DNA of 64,000 nt from Sphingomonas sp. Root720 (GCF_001428605.1 NZ_LMID01000001.1:751372-815371), one strand, 5' to 3'; positions 50,818-59,801 are shown, numbered from the stretch's first letter. Numbers and translations are program-made. The notes: a model not told the origin generated them from the sequence alone.

Positions 50818-52098
50818 TTATGGTTTCAGGGCGCGGCCCAACAACGCTGCGAGCCTATAGGCGGCGACGATGCGGTCGGTCCCGGCGCGGATGGCTCCAG
50901 CCTCGGCAGCGATCGCCTCGCGCTCGGCGTCGAGCAGGTCGAGCTGGGGCTTCATGCCGACCCGCACCTCGTGGCGGACGCTCTCGAGCGCCTGCACCGC
51001 CGAGATGGCCTGGTCGCCCGCGGCCTGCTCGACCAACTGCGCGGTGCGCACCTCCTGAAACGCCGATATGACCTGTTCCTCGACCCGCATGGCGGCGGCT
51101 CGCATCCGCGCATCGGCGGCGCGAACCTCGCTGCTCGCTTCCGAAACCTTGCCCGATACGCGGCCGCCGCTGAAGAATTCCCAGCGCGCGCGAACGCCGA
51201 CCGTCGCGCTGTCCGCGCGATAATCGGGGAAAAACTGGTCACGCACCGTCCCGGCTTCCGCGAAGGCGCCGACGGTCGGCAATCGTTCGGCACGCGCGCC
51301 CCGGGCGACCGCCTGTGCCGCATGCAGGCCGGCCCTGGCCTGGACGAACTGCGGATTGGTCCGCATCGCCTCGTCGACCGCCTCGTCGAGCGTGCCCGGA
51401 AGGGGCGGATTGGCGGGCAAGGGCTGCAGCTCGACGGGTTCGAACCCGGTCAGATTGGCGAAATGGGCGCGAGCCGATACCTGCATGCCCTGCGCCCGGG
51501 CCAGCCCCGCGCGAGCCTCGGCCAGGCGTGCGCCGGCCTGCGCGACATCGGTGCTGGGGCTCTCCCCGGCCCGATAGCGTAGCCTCGCCTGGCGCTCGAT
51601 CTCGGCGGTTTCGGCAAGCAGCCGTTCGTAGAGGGTGAGCATCCGCGCCGCCGTCAGGATGTCTCCATAGGCTTGCGTCACGGCCATGGCGAGCTCGGCA
51701 CGTGCGCCGCTTTGCCCCGCCTCCGCGCCGGCAATCCCTGCGCGCGCGCGGTCGATACCCGCGCCGACGCGGCCGCCGGTGAAGAGCGGCTGCTCAACCG
51801 TCACCTGCGCCGCGCGCGGGGTGACGTCAGCGGCGCCCAGACCGAAGAAGTTCCGGGGATCGAGACGGCCATAGCCGATCGTCCCGCTGAGCGTCGCGGT
51901 CGGAAGACGTCCCGACCGGGCCTGATCGAGCCGGGCCCTGGCCGCGTCGGCCTCCGCATCCGCGACGGCGATCTCGGGGGCGTGGCGCATGGCCGCGGCG
52001 ATCGCTTCGTCGAGCGTCATGGCATCGGCCGCCGTGCCCGCCGCCAGCGAAGCGGCGACCCCCAGCGTCAGGCGAACGAGCCGGCGCGATCGGTTCAC
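50818..52098 (-). CDS. TolC-family outer-membrane efflux protein
   Basis: 426 residues from GTG 52098, overlapping the TGA of the DUF2892 gene (GTGA). A signal peptide (RLVRLTLGVAASLAAGTAADA) precedes two OEP repeats (MTLDEAIAAAMRHAPEIAVADAEADAARARLDQARSG; PPLPGTLDEAVDEAMRTNPQFVQARAGLHAAQAVARGARAERLP). Long helices form the periplasmic tunnel. It is presumably the outer-membrane part of the tripartite pump whose other two parts are encoded divergently at 54064-58310. Confidence 0.92.
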   Translation of the reverse strand: MNRSRRLVRLTLGVAASLAAGTAADAMTLDEAIAAAMRHAPEIAVADAEADAARARLDQARSGRLPTATLSGTIGYGRLDPRNFFGLGAADVTPRAAQVTVEQPLFTGGRVGAGIDRARAGIAGAEAGQSGARAELAMAVTQAYGDILTAARMLTLYERLLAETAEIERQARLRYRAGESPSTDVAQAGARLAEARAGLARAQGMQVSARAHFANLTGFEPVELQPLPANPPLPGTLDEAVDEAMRTNPQFVQARAGLHAAQAVARGARAERLPTVGAFAEAGTVRDQFFPDYRADSATVGVRARWEFFSGGRVSGKVSEASSEVRAADARMRAAAMRVEEQVISAFQEVRTAQLVEQAAGDQAISAVQALESVRHEVRVGMKPQLDLLDAEREAIAAEAGAIRAGTDRIVAAYRLAALLGRALKP

Positions 52099-52298
52099 TT
52101 GAAGGCGGTTCCCGGGCGGACGCCCATCGCCCTGAACATGATCGCGGCGGGGCAGAAACCGGTAAAGCCGGCCTGGATCATGTTGAGGCCCGCAAAGGCG
52201 GTGAGCGCGATCCACCAGGGATGGATCGTGAGAGACAGGACGACGCCCAGAAGGACGACACATCCGGCAAAGATCATGACGGCGCGATCGAGAGTCAT
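52095..52298 (-). CDS. DUF2892 small membrane protein (YgaP-like)
   Basis: 67 residues from ATG 52298 (GGGAA upstream). Two TM helices (AVMIFAGCVVLLGVVLSLTI; WWIALTAFAGLNMIQAGFTGFCPAAIMF) with the DUF2892 signature GLNMIQAGFTGFCPA. In YgaP this module is fused to a rhodanese; here a stand-alone rhodanese is encoded across the divergent promoter. A role in sulfur-species handling at the membrane is likely (inference). Confidence 0.9.
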   Translation of the reverse strand: MTLDRAVMIFAGCVVLLGVVLSLTIHPWWIALTAFAGLNMIQAGFTGFCPAAIMFRAMGVRPGTAFK

Positions 52299-52329
52299 TG
52301 TCGCATTCCCTGCTTGTCGAGAGTGACGG

Positions 52330-53610
52330 TCACATCCGCAATTTGCGGATGCCGAGGACGTGGAGCGCGAGTTTCTCGTAGAAGGGCTCGCTCTCCCCCC
52401 TGCGCACCTTGCGCAGGAAATATTTCTCGAAACCGATCTTGGCGAGGTGAACCCATTTGCCGCTCGCCGCCCAATTGACGTTGCGCGGCGGGATCTGCGG
52501 CTGGGCGACGAAGGCGACGCCGCCATCGCCGAAGTCGGCGAGGCACACGGCATTCCAGGTCGCTTCGGCGGTCGGCTCCTCGCCGTCCAGGATCATGCCG
52601 AGGTTCGCCGCGACCGCGGTCACCATGCTCTCGATCATGAAGCCGGTCTTGGGCACGCCGACCGGTACCGGCGTCGGACCGGTGGGCGGGATGGCCACGC
52701 AGACGCCGAGCGCGAAGATCTCGGGGAAGGCCGGATTGCGCTGATGCCTGTCGACCAGGATGAACCCGCGCGGATTGGTGAGCCCGGCGATGTCGCGAAC
52801 GGCCGGCACGCCCCTGAACGCAGGCAACATCATCGAAAAGGCGAAGGCGAGATCGTGGGTCCTGGCGACGGCACCGCCCTCGGAAATCTCCTCGACATGC
52901 ATCATGCCGGCCTCGACCTTCGCGACGCGCGCGTTGGTGATCCATTTGATGTGCCGCTCGCGCAGCGTGCTTTCGAGGAGCGTCTTGGTGTCGCCGACGC
53001 CGTCGAGCCCGAGATGGCCGATATAGGGCTCGGCAGTCACGAAGGTCATCGGCACCCTGTCGCGGATCTTCCGGCGGCGCAGCTCGGTGTCGAGGATCAG
53101 GGCGAACTCATAGGCAGGACCATAGCAGGAGGCACCCTGGACGGCGCCGACCACGATCGGACCGGGATCTTCGACGAACCTGTCGAACGCCTCCGCCGCC
53201 GCGCTGGCATGGCCGGTCTGGCAGATCGAGACGGTGTGGCCGCCATGAGGGCCCAGGCCTTCGATTTCGTCGAAGGCCAAATCTGGCCCCGTTGCGATTA
53301 CGAGATAATCGTAATTGACGGATGTGCCGTCGTTGAGCTCCAGCCGCTTTTCGGAAGCATGGAGCCGCTGCGCGCCGGCCGCCGTAAAGCCGATCTTCTT
53401 CCTGGCGAAGATCGGTGGCAGATGGACCTGGATGGCCTCAGGCGTTCGCCAGCGCACTGCGACCCAAGGGTTGGAAGGCACGAAGGAATAGGTATCCGAG
53501 TCGGACACCATCAGTACTTCGGCGCGGCCCTTTACCGCGGCGTCGATTTCGTAGGCGGCGATGGTCCCGCCGAGACCGGCACCCAGAACCACGATCTTCG
53601 GCTTGTCCAT
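52330..53610 (-). CDS. sqr: Sulfide:quinone oxidoreductase
   Basis: 426-residue flavoprotein that oxidises sulfide to polysulfide/persulfide and reduces ubiquinone at the inner membrane. FAD motif KIVVLGAGLGGTIAAYEI at the N-terminus. Redox cysteines Cys130 (VSICQTGH), Cys162 (GASCYGPA) and Cys356 (WNAVCLADFGD) fit the three-cysteine pattern of characterised SQRs. The C-terminal KWVHLAKIGFEKYFLRKVRRGESEPFYE is the amphipathic membrane-binding end. It is first in the leftward operon SQR-DUF2892-TolC-AhpD, with the promoter in the dyad region at 53640-53690. Confidence 0.93.
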   Translation of the reverse strand: MDKPKIVVLGAGLGGTIAAYEIDAAVKGRAEVLMVSDSDTYSFVPSNPWVAVRWRTPEAIQVHLPPIFARKKIGFTAAGAQRLHASEKRLELNDGTSVNYDYLVIATGPDLAFDEIEGLGPHGGHTVSICQTGHASAAAEAFDRFVEDPGPIVVGAVQGASCYGPAYEFALILDTELRRRKIRDRVPMTFVTAEPYIGHLGLDGVGDTKTLLESTLRERHIKWITNARVAKVEAGMMHVEEISEGGAVARTHDLAFAFSMMLPAFRGVPAVRDIAGLTNPRGFILVDRHQRNPAFPEIFALGVCVAIPPTGPTPVPVGVPKTGFMIESMVTAVAANLGMILDGEEPTAEATWNAVCLADFGDGGVAFVAQPQIPPRNVNWAASGKWVHLAKIGFEKYFLRKVRRGESEPFYEKLALHVLGIRKLRM

Positions 53611-53641
53611 GACCTTCCTCTCGCGCTTGCCTGGAACCGGC

Positions 53642-53685
53642 TTGACTAAATATTATAATTACATGATATATACAATATCATAATT
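53642..53685. promoter_or_regulatory. Shared promoter/operator of sulfide-response genes
   Basis: An AT-rich dyad AATT-AC-ATGATAT-ATACA-ATATCAT-AATT spans 53657-53685, with perfect 7-bp core arms at 53663-53669 and 53675-53681. It overlaps a plausible rightward promoter TTGACT-N17-GATATA (53642-53670) and a leftward -10 TATAAT (53652-53657). Position and symmetry fit an ArsR-family (BigR/SqrR) repressor, one of which is encoded at 58307. Persulfide would release repression of both arms (inference from family knowledge). Confidence 0.7.
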
Positions 53686-53698
53686 GAAAGATGTTTCG

Positions 53699-54040
53699 AT
53701 GTCCGGTTTTCGAACGGCCGCGTCTCACCGCGAAATCCAGCCCGTGGAACTCAAGGACATGCTCGCGAACGGTTCCGCGCTTCTCATCGACGTGCGCGAG
53801 CCGGACGAATTCGCGGCGGGCCACATCGCCGGCGCAGTAAACATCCCATTGTCGGCCTTTTCACCGCGTAATGTTCCGGATGCAGCCGGGCGAACCGTCG
53901 TGCTTCAATGCGCGGGCGGCAAGCGATCCGGCATCGCGCTCGATCGTTGCGCCCAGGCCCACGCGGCGATCGATACGCATCTCGGCGGCGGCATCGGCGC
54001 ATGGAAACATGCCGGCCTGCCGGTCGTCGCCGGCGAATAG
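53699..54040 (+). CDS. Single-domain rhodanese-like sulfurtransferase
   Basis: 113 residues from ATG 53699; a TTG at 53684 lies in the operator. Rhodanese fold: LLIDVREPDEFAAGHIAGAVNIPLSAF, with active-site Cys71 in LQCAGGKRSGIA. It accepts persulfide sulfur, probably from SQR-derived low-molecular persulfides. First gene of the rightward arm, 23 bases before the membrane-fusion protein gene. Confidence 0.92.
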   Translation: MSGFRTAASHREIQPVELKDMLANGSALLIDVREPDEFAAGHIAGAVNIPLSAFSPRNVPDAAGRTVVLQCAGGKRSGIALDRCAQAHAAIDTHLGGGIGAWKHAGLPVVAGE

Positions 54041-54063
54041 AAGATAAGAGCGAAAGGGTGGCG

Positions 54064-55095
54064 ATGCGCGCGATGACAAAATGGGTCTTGCTTGCAGGCG
54101 TATCGCTCGCCCTGGCGTCCTGCGGCGACAGGCAAGCAGCCGACCAGGCGTCCGCACCCCTCCCCGCCGGCGAGTCGCTGAAGCTCGCGGCGAGCGACAT
54201 CGCCGACATGAAGACGGTGGGCGGTGAAATCACCACCCGCGATTCCGCCGAGGCGCTCGCCCGGATCCCGGGGACGCTCGTCAGCCTTTCGGTTCGCGAA
54301 GGCGACATGGTCGAAAAGGGCCAGCGCATCGGCATGATCGTCGATGCGCGCCTCGGCTACGAAACCAGCGCTCACCGTGCCGAGGTCGCCGCCGCGCAGG
54401 CCGAGGCGGGGCGCGCGCGCGGCGACCTCATCCGCATCCGGGACCTCTACGACAACAAGGTCTATGCGAAGGCGCGGCTTGACCAGGCGGTCGCCATGTC
54501 CCGTGCTGCGGACGCGCAGGTCGCTGCGGCGCGCGCGCAGCAGGGCGCAAGCGCGAGCATCGTCGGCCAGGGTGCGGTCCTTGCGCCGGCGAGCGGCCGG
54601 GTGCTGCGCGCCGACGTCCCCGCGGGATCGGTCGTTGCGGCGGGCATGTCGGTGGCGACGATCACCGCCGGCCCTCCCCTTTTGCGGCTCGAGCTGCCGG
54701 AATCGCTTGCCGGGCAGGTGCGCAGCGGCGCGCCCATATTGGTGGCCGAGGGCGATCTGCCCGATGGGTCGCGTCGCGGCCAGGTGACCCAGGTCTATCC
54801 CGCTGTCGCCGGCGGCCGGTTGCGGGTCGATGCGACAGTGCCCGGCCTGTCGACGCAGTTCGTGGGCAGGCGCGTCGGCGTCTCGATCGAGGTCGGCCAA
54901 CACCGTGCGCTGGTGGTGCCCCGCCGATTCGTGTCGACCCGCTACGGCATCGACCAGGTCGATGTCGTGACGACCGACCGCCGCCTGAGCGTGGTGCCCG
55001 TCCAGGTGGCACCGACTGCCGACCCCGACCGGATCGAGATACTGAGCGGCGTCGCGGCTGGCGACACACTTTTCCTGGCGCGAGCGCGCCGATGA
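54064..55095 (+). CDS. RND periplasmic adaptor (membrane fusion) lipoprotein
   Basis: 343 residues from ATG 54064 (AAAGGG upstream). Lipobox region LLAGVSLALASCGD. Lipoyl/hairpin layout: SVREGDMVEKGQRIGMIVD, a helical hairpin with many Ala/Arg (HRAEVAAAQAEAGRARGDLI), then APASGRVLRADVPAGSVVAAGMSV. It links the RND pump to the TolC-like protein. Its stop overlaps the ATG of the pump gene (ATGA). Confidence 0.93.
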   Translation: MRAMTKWVLLAGVSLALASCGDRQAADQASAPLPAGESLKLAASDIADMKTVGGEITTRDSAEALARIPGTLVSLSVREGDMVEKGQRIGMIVDARLGYETSAHRAEVAAAQAEAGRARGDLIRIRDLYDNKVYAKARLDQAVAMSRAADAQVAAARAQQGASASIVGQGAVLAPASGRVLRADVPAGSVVAAGMSVATITAGPPLLRLELPESLAGQVRSGAPILVAEGDLPDGSRRGQVTQVYPAVAGGRLRVDATVPGLSTQFVGRRVGVSIEVGQHRALVVPRRFVSTRYGIDQVDVVTTDRRLSVVPVQVAPTADPDRIEILSGVAAGDTLFLARARR

Positions 55096-58000
55096 ACCTC
55101 GGTATCTCCGGCCGGCTGACCCGCGCCACGATCATGTCGCCACTGACCCCGCTGTTCCTGATGGCGGCGATCGCGGTCGGGCTTCTCGCGCTCGTCTCGA
55201 TCCCCCGCGAGGAGGAGCCGCAGATCAGCGTGCCGATGGTCGACATCCAGGTAATGGCGCCCGGTCTTGCCGCTGCGGACGCCGTCGAACTGGTCGGCAT
55301 CCCGCTCGAGACGATCGTCAAGAGCGTCGATGGCGTCGAGCATGTCTATACCCAGGCCGAAGATGACGGCGTGATGGTCACGGCACGCTTCCTTGTGGGC
55401 TCGGAGCCCGAGGATGCCGCGACCCGTATCGACGAGAAACTCCGCGCCAATTGGGACCGGATTCCGGTCGGCATTCCCGACCCCAAGGTCACGGTGCGAG
55501 GCATTGACGACGTCCCCGCGATCGTCCTCACGCTCTCGCCCAAACCCGGCGCGGCCGGCCGATGGAGCGACCAGGCGCTCTACGATCTTGCCACGAAACT
55601 GCGCACCGAGATCGCCAAGGTCGACGATGTCGGCCTGACCTTTCTTACCGGCGGCCGGCCGGACGAGATCCGGATCGCGCCGGACCCGGCGAAGCTCAAC
55701 CGATATGGCGTGCCGCTCGGCAGCGTCATCGAAGCTGCTGGCCAGGCCAACCGCAACTTTCCGGCAGGCAGCATCCGGCAGGGGGGCGAGGCGGTCGCCG
55801 TCACGGCCGGCCGCACCCTCTCCTCCGCGCAGGAAGTGGGCATGCTCACCGTGCGCTCCGCCAACGGCGCGCCGGTCTACCTGCGCGACGTCGCCGCCGT
55901 CAGCCAGGGGCCGCGCGAGGATCAGTCCCGCGTCTGGCGCTGGGCGCGGCAGGGCGACCGGTGGTCGAGTGCGCCCGCCGTCAGCATCGCCATCGCCAAG
56001 CGATCGGGTGCCAACGCCGTGCTTGTCTCCAAAGCCGTCCTGTCCAGGGTCGCAAGCCTCGAGGGTAAGCTCATCCCCGACGGGGTCGATGTCGCGGTCA
56101 CCCGCAATTATGGCGCGACCGCGAATGAGAAGGCCAATGAACTGCTGTTCCACCTGGCGCTCGCGACCATCTCCATCGTCGTCCTGATCGGCTTTGCGAT
56201 CGGCTGGCGCGAGGCCGGCGTGACCGCCGTGGTCATCCCCACGACGATCCTGCTAACGATGTTCGCCTCCAACCTGATGGGCTACACGATCAACCGCGTC
56301 AGCCTGTTCGCGCTGATCTTCTCGATCGGCATCCTGGTCGACGATGCCATCGTCATGATCGAGAATATCGCGCGCCATTGGGCGATGCCGGACGATCGCA
56401 GCCGCACCCAGGCCGCGATCGAGGCGGTGGCCGAAGTGGGCAACCCGACCGTGGTGGCGACGCTCACCGTGGTCGCCGCCTTGCTGCCGATGCTGTTCGT
56501 CTCGGGCCTGATGGGGCCCTATATGGCGCCGATCCCGGTCAACGCGTCGGCGGCGATGGTCTTTTCCTTCTTCGTCGCGGTCGTGATCGCGCCCTGGCTG
56601 ATGCTTCGCTTCGCACGCAAGGCCCTAGCAGATGGTTCGGAGCCTGCCGGCCACGCGCATGATGCAAGCGGCGGCGCGCTGGGCCGGCTCTATGCCCGCG
56701 TCGCCCACCGCGTCATCGACAGCCGGGCCTCGGCGCGCAACTTCCTGATCGCGGTCGGCATCGCCACCCTGCTCGCCTGCTCGATGTTCTACTTCAAGGC
56801 CGTGACCGTTAAGCTGCTGCCCTTCGACAACAAGTCGGAGCTGCAGGTCGTCGTCGACATGCCCGAAGGCACCAGTCTGGAGGCGACCGGCCGGACGCTT
56901 GAGGATGTGGCGACCATCGCGCGCAGCCTGCCCGAGGCGACGGCGATGGAGGCCTATGCGGGCACGTCCGCGCCGTTCAACTTCAACGGCCTCGTCCGCC
57001 ACTATTTCCTGCGCAGCAAGCCCGAGATGGGCGACGTGATGGTGGCCTTGCTGCCCAAGGGCGAACGCGACCGCTCGAGCCACCAGATCGCGCTTGCCCT
57101 GCGCGAGCAGATCAAGGCGCTGAAGCTGCCCGACGGAGCGTCGATCAAGGTCGTCGAGACGCCTCCTGGCCCTCCCGTGCTCGCGACCCTGTTGGCCGAA
57201 GTATATGGACCCGATGCGCAGACCCGGCAGCGGACCGCGACCGAACTGGAAAAGATCTTCCGCTCGGTCCCCTATATCGTCGATGTCGACAACAGCTTCG
57301 GCCAGCAGCGCCCCAGACTGCGTCTGGTCCCGCAGCGCGACCGCATCGACTATTATGGCCTCTCCGAAGGTCAGGTCGCCGACAGCGTCGGCGCGCTGAT
57401 GGGCAACCGAACGGTCGGCTACGCACCGCGCGGACAAGGCCGCACGCCGTTGCCGATCACCATCGCCCTGCCGCAGTCGGCACGGCGATGGTCGCAGACG
57501 CTGGCCGGCACGCCGGTCGCGGCGACGCCGGGCGGGCAGCTGATCGAGCTCGGCGCGGTCGTGGACGCGCGCAGCGAACGGGGCAGTCCGGCGATCTTCC
57601 GGCGCGATGGCCGCTTCGCGGACATGGTGACGGCCGAGCTTGCCGGCGAATATGAGGCCCCGATCTACGGAATGCTGGCTGTCGACACGGCGGTCGACGC
57701 CCATGACTGGGCGTCCGAGGGCCTGGCCAAACCGATCGTCCGCCTCAACGGCCAGCCCGAGGACGAGTCGGTCGCCTCGCTACTATGGGATGGCGAGTGG
57801 GAGATCACCTGGGTCACCTTCCGCGACATGGGCGCGGCGTTCATGGTCGCCTTACTCGCCATCTACATCCTGGTCGTTGCGCAGTTCCGCAACTTCTGGC
57901 TGCCGCTGGTGATCCTGACGCCGGTACCCCTGACGCTGGTCGGTATCGTCATCGGGCACATGCTGTTCTCGGCGCCCTTCACGGCCACCTCGATGATCGG

Positions 58001-58310
58001 CTTCATAGCGCTCGCCGGGATCATCGTGCGCAACTCGATCCTGCTGGTGGATTTCATCCGGCACAGCGCGACGCCGGGCAAGCCGCTGCGCGACGTGCTG
58101 ATCGAAGCCGGCACGATCCGATTCAAGCCGATCGTGCTGACGGCTGCGGCGGCGATGATCGGCGCGGCGGTCATCCTGACCGATCCGATCTTCCAGGGCC
58201 TTGCAATCTCTCTCCTTTTCGGCCTTGCTTCCTCGACCCTGCTCACCGTTCTCGTCATCCCGGCGATCTATGTCGTGTTGCGGGACGATGGGAAAAGCGC
58301 GACACGATGA
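55092..58310 (+). CDS. RND-family efflux pump permease
   Basis: 1072 residues, normal for AcrB-class pumps. TM1, a large periplasmic loop, then TM2-6 with the proton-relay motif GILVDDAIVMIENIARHWAM (paired Asp), a second periplasmic loop and TM7-12. It is closest in feel to the drug/solvent HAE-type or AcrB/AcrD/AcrF group (PREEEPQISVPMVDIQVMAPG near the N-terminus) rather than metal pumps, because no Met triad is visible. Placement with SQR and rhodanese suggests export of a sulfur-derived or thiol-reactive compound (inference). Confidence 0.93.
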   Translation: MNLGISGRLTRATIMSPLTPLFLMAAIAVGLLALVSIPREEEPQISVPMVDIQVMAPGLAAADAVELVGIPLETIVKSVDGVEHVYTQAEDDGVMVTARFLVGSEPEDAATRIDEKLRANWDRIPVGIPDPKVTVRGIDDVPAIVLTLSPKPGAAGRWSDQALYDLATKLRTEIAKVDDVGLTFLTGGRPDEIRIAPDPAKLNRYGVPLGSVIEAAGQANRNFPAGSIRQGGEAVAVTAGRTLSSAQEVGMLTVRSANGAPVYLRDVAAVSQGPREDQSRVWRWARQGDRWSSAPAVSIAIAKRSGANAVLVSKAVLSRVASLEGKLIPDGVDVAVTRNYGATANEKANELLFHLALATISIVVLIGFAIGWREAGVTAVVIPTTILLTMFASNLMGYTINRVSLFALIFSIGILVDDAIVMIENIARHWAMPDDRSRTQAAIEAVAEVGNPTVVATLTVVAALLPMLFVSGLMGPYMAPIPVNASAAMVFSFFVAVVIAPWLMLRFARKALADGSEPAGHAHDASGGALGRLYARVAHRVIDSRASARNFLIAVGIATLLACSMFYFKAVTVKLLPFDNKSELQVVVDMPEGTSLEATGRTLEDVATIARSLPEATAMEAYAGTSAPFNFNGLVRHYFLRSKPEMGDVMVALLPKGERDRSSHQIALALREQIKALKLPDGASIKVVETPPGPPVLATLLAEVYGPDAQTRQRTATELEKIFRSVPYIVDVDNSFGQQRPRLRLVPQRDRIDYYGLSEGQVADSVGALMGNRTVGYAPRGQGRTPLPITIALPQSARRWSQTLAGTPVAATPGGQLIELGAVVDARSERGSPAIFRRDGRFADMVTAELAGEYEAPIYGMLAVDTAVDAHDWASEGLAKPIVRLNGQPEDESVASLLWDGEWEITWVTFRDMGAAFMVALLAIYILVVAQFRNFWLPLVILTPVPLTLVGIVIGHMLFSAPFTATSMIGFIALAGIIVRNSILLVDFIRHSATPGKPLRDVLIEAGTIRFKPIVLTAAAAMIGAAVILTDPIFQGLAISLLFGLASSTLLTVLVIPAIYVVLRDDGKSATR

Positions 58311-58642
58311 TGGGCTCGGACGCCGCCGAAATCCTTCGCGAGCGTGCAACCGAGGTCGCGGGGCTGCTCAAGCTCGTGGCCAACGAGCAGAGACTGGTGC
58401 TGCTCTGTCGCCTGCGCGCGGGCGAGGCGTCGGTCGGCGAACTGGTCGAACTCTGCGGCCTGTCGCAATCGAGCGTCTCCCAGCATCTGGCAAGGATGCG
58501 CGAAGGCGGACTGGTCAGGACCCGCCGCGAGACGACGACCATCTTCTACAGCATCGCCGACCTGCATGTGGATGCCCTGATCGGATTTCTCTGCGATGAT
58601 TTCGGTTCCAAGGTGGCGGAGCACCATCCGCCGGCGCGCTAG
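58307..58642 (+). CDS. BigR/SqrR-like ArsR-family repressor, candidate persulfide sensor
   Basis: 111 residues from ATG 58307 (tandem ATG, overlapping the pump stop). Winged helix: VANEQRLVLLCRLRAGEASVGELVELCGLSQSSVSQHLARMREGGLVRTRRETTTIFYSI. Cys34 (LLCRL) and Cys96 (GFLCDDF) sit near the two positions used by SqrR/BigR for persulfide sensing. Cys50 is an extra. It probably represses the divergent SQR and rhodanese-RND operons. Its last 4 bases overlap the end of the opposite-strand ArsR gene. Confidence 0.88.
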   Translation: MMGSDAAEILRERATEVAGLLKLVANEQRLVLLCRLRAGEASVGELVELCGLSQSSVSQHLARMREGGLVRTRRETTTIFYSIADLHVDALIGFLCDDFGSKVAEHHPPAR

Positions 58643-59019
58643 AGAATCTTCGCGAACATCGCTGCGGACCCACGGGCGCGCCTGGACGTCGGCTGCCCGG
58701 TCCGATGCGCCGCCTCGCCCGGCGCCAGATTGGCAAGGCCGCCCAGGAATCGGACGACGACGTCCAGCGCGTCCGCCGCGACGCTGTAATAGACCTGCTT
58801 CGCGACGCGGCGCGTGGAGACGAGTTCGGCCTTCCGCAGGACGGCGAGTTGTTGCGAGAGCCCGGGTTGGCCGATGCCGGTCAACGCCTCGAGCTCGCCG
58901 ACCGATTTTTCTCCCTGGGTAAAGATCGTATCGACAAGACGCAGCCGGGTCTCGTGGCCGAGCGTGCGCATCGCCTGCGCGATCGCCTCGATCTGCGCAT
59001 CGGATAGCGGGTCACGCAT
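58639..59019 (-). CDS. Second ArsR-family repressor, cysteine-free
   Basis: 126 residues from ATG 59019; the open frame to 59130 lies in the peroxiredoxin gene. Winged helix IAQAMRTLGHETRLRLVDTIFTQGEKSVGELEALTGIGQPGLSQQLAVLRKAELVSTRRVAKQVYYSV. No cysteine is present, so it cannot sense thiols the way its neighbour may. It is 4 bases after the peroxiredoxin stop in the same operon and may bind the dyad at 59728-59744 (inference). Confidence 0.88.
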   Translation of the reverse strand: MRDPLSDAQIEAIAQAMRTLGHETRLRLVDTIFTQGEKSVGELEALTGIGQPGLSQQLAVLRKAELVSTRRVAKQVYYSVAADALDVVVRFLGGLANLAPGEAAHRTGQPTSRRARGSAAMFAKIL

Positions 59020-59023
59020 GGGA

Positions 59024-59683
59024 TCAGCCCCCCTTTCGATCGGGACGGGTCCTGTGGAACCAGCGAGGATCCTCGACCTCCTCGAGGAGTGCGGCCTGGT
59101 CGGGATGCGGCGGCAGGAGGACGTCGTCACCGGGGTGCCAGCCTTCGGGGGTCACGACATTGTCGGTGTCGACCCGTTGCAGGGCGGCGAGCACCCGCAG
59201 CATTTCGTCGACCGAGCGGCCGATAGTAGCCGGATAGCAGATCGTCGCCCGGATGATTCCTTCCGGATCGATGAAATAGGTCGAGCGCATCGTCGCCGCG
59301 TCCGGCGACCGGTCGGAGATCATGCCATAGGCGCGCCCGATGATCAGCGAGGGATCTTCGACGATCGGGAAGCCGACTGTCACGTCGAACGCGTCGCGAA
59401 TGGCCTTGATCCAGCCCAGATGCGAATAGAGGCTGTCGACGGAAACCGCCAGCAACGCGCAATCCAACGCATCGAAACGATCGACCGCCCGCGACAGCGC
59501 GACAAACTCGCTGGTGCATACCGGCGTGAAATCCGCGGGATGGGAAAACAGCACCAGCCAGCGCCCGCGAAAGTCGGACAGGCTGACCGTACCCATCGTG
59601 GTTCGCGCCTGGAAATTAGGCGCGGGATCCCCGATCTGCACCATGGGGGCCAAATCGGCGATAGTGGCCGTCATCTCGGTCAT
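59024..59683 (-). CDS. Prx6-type (1-Cys) peroxiredoxin
   Basis: 219 residues, AGGAAG upstream. Peroxidatic Cys56 in SHPADFTPVCTSEF, with FQARTTMGTVSLSDFRGRWLVLF before and ATICYPATIGRSVDEMLRVL in the C-terminal region. Length and C-terminal domain match the AhpC/Prx6 group. It reduces peroxides and possibly persulfides using thiol partners; an AhpD-like protein is encoded in the neighbouring operon. Co-transcribed with the ArsR gene. Confidence 0.93.
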   Translation of the reverse strand: MTEMTATIADLAPMVQIGDPAPNFQARTTMGTVSLSDFRGRWLVLFSHPADFTPVCTSEFVALSRAVDRFDALDCALLAVSVDSLYSHLGWIKAIRDAFDVTVGFPIVEDPSLIIGRAYGMISDRSPDAATMRSTYFIDPEGIIRATICYPATIGRSVDEMLRVLAALQRVDTDNVVTPEGWHPGDDVLLPPHPDQAALLEEVEDPRWFHRTRPDRKGG

Positions 59684-59727
59684 TGGGTCTTCCTGTCGGT
59701 ACGCCGAACCAAGCTCGTCGCAATTGA

Positions 59728-59744
59728 TTACATAATAGATGTAA
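59728..59744. promoter_or_regulatory. Candidate ArsR operator upstream of peroxiredoxin
   Basis: Perfect dyad TTACAT-AATAG-ATGTAA, 45-61 bases before the peroxiredoxin ATG, in an AT-rich patch. It has the same overall architecture (short AT-rich arms, 5-base spacer) as the dyad at 53663-53681, but the arm sequences differ. The ArsR protein encoded downstream is the likely binder. Confidence 0.55.
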
Positions 59745-59801
59745 GCAATGGATTACCCGTAGGAAAGTCTCGCGCAGCTTGCAGCGCGGCGTTTACCTCG
59801 C

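Noticed and set aside
55092-58310. RND pump as a CusA/CzcA heavy-metal exporter
   Set aside because: No methionine pairs or metal-site signature are visible and no metal-resistance genes are adjacent; the HAE-like type is favoured.
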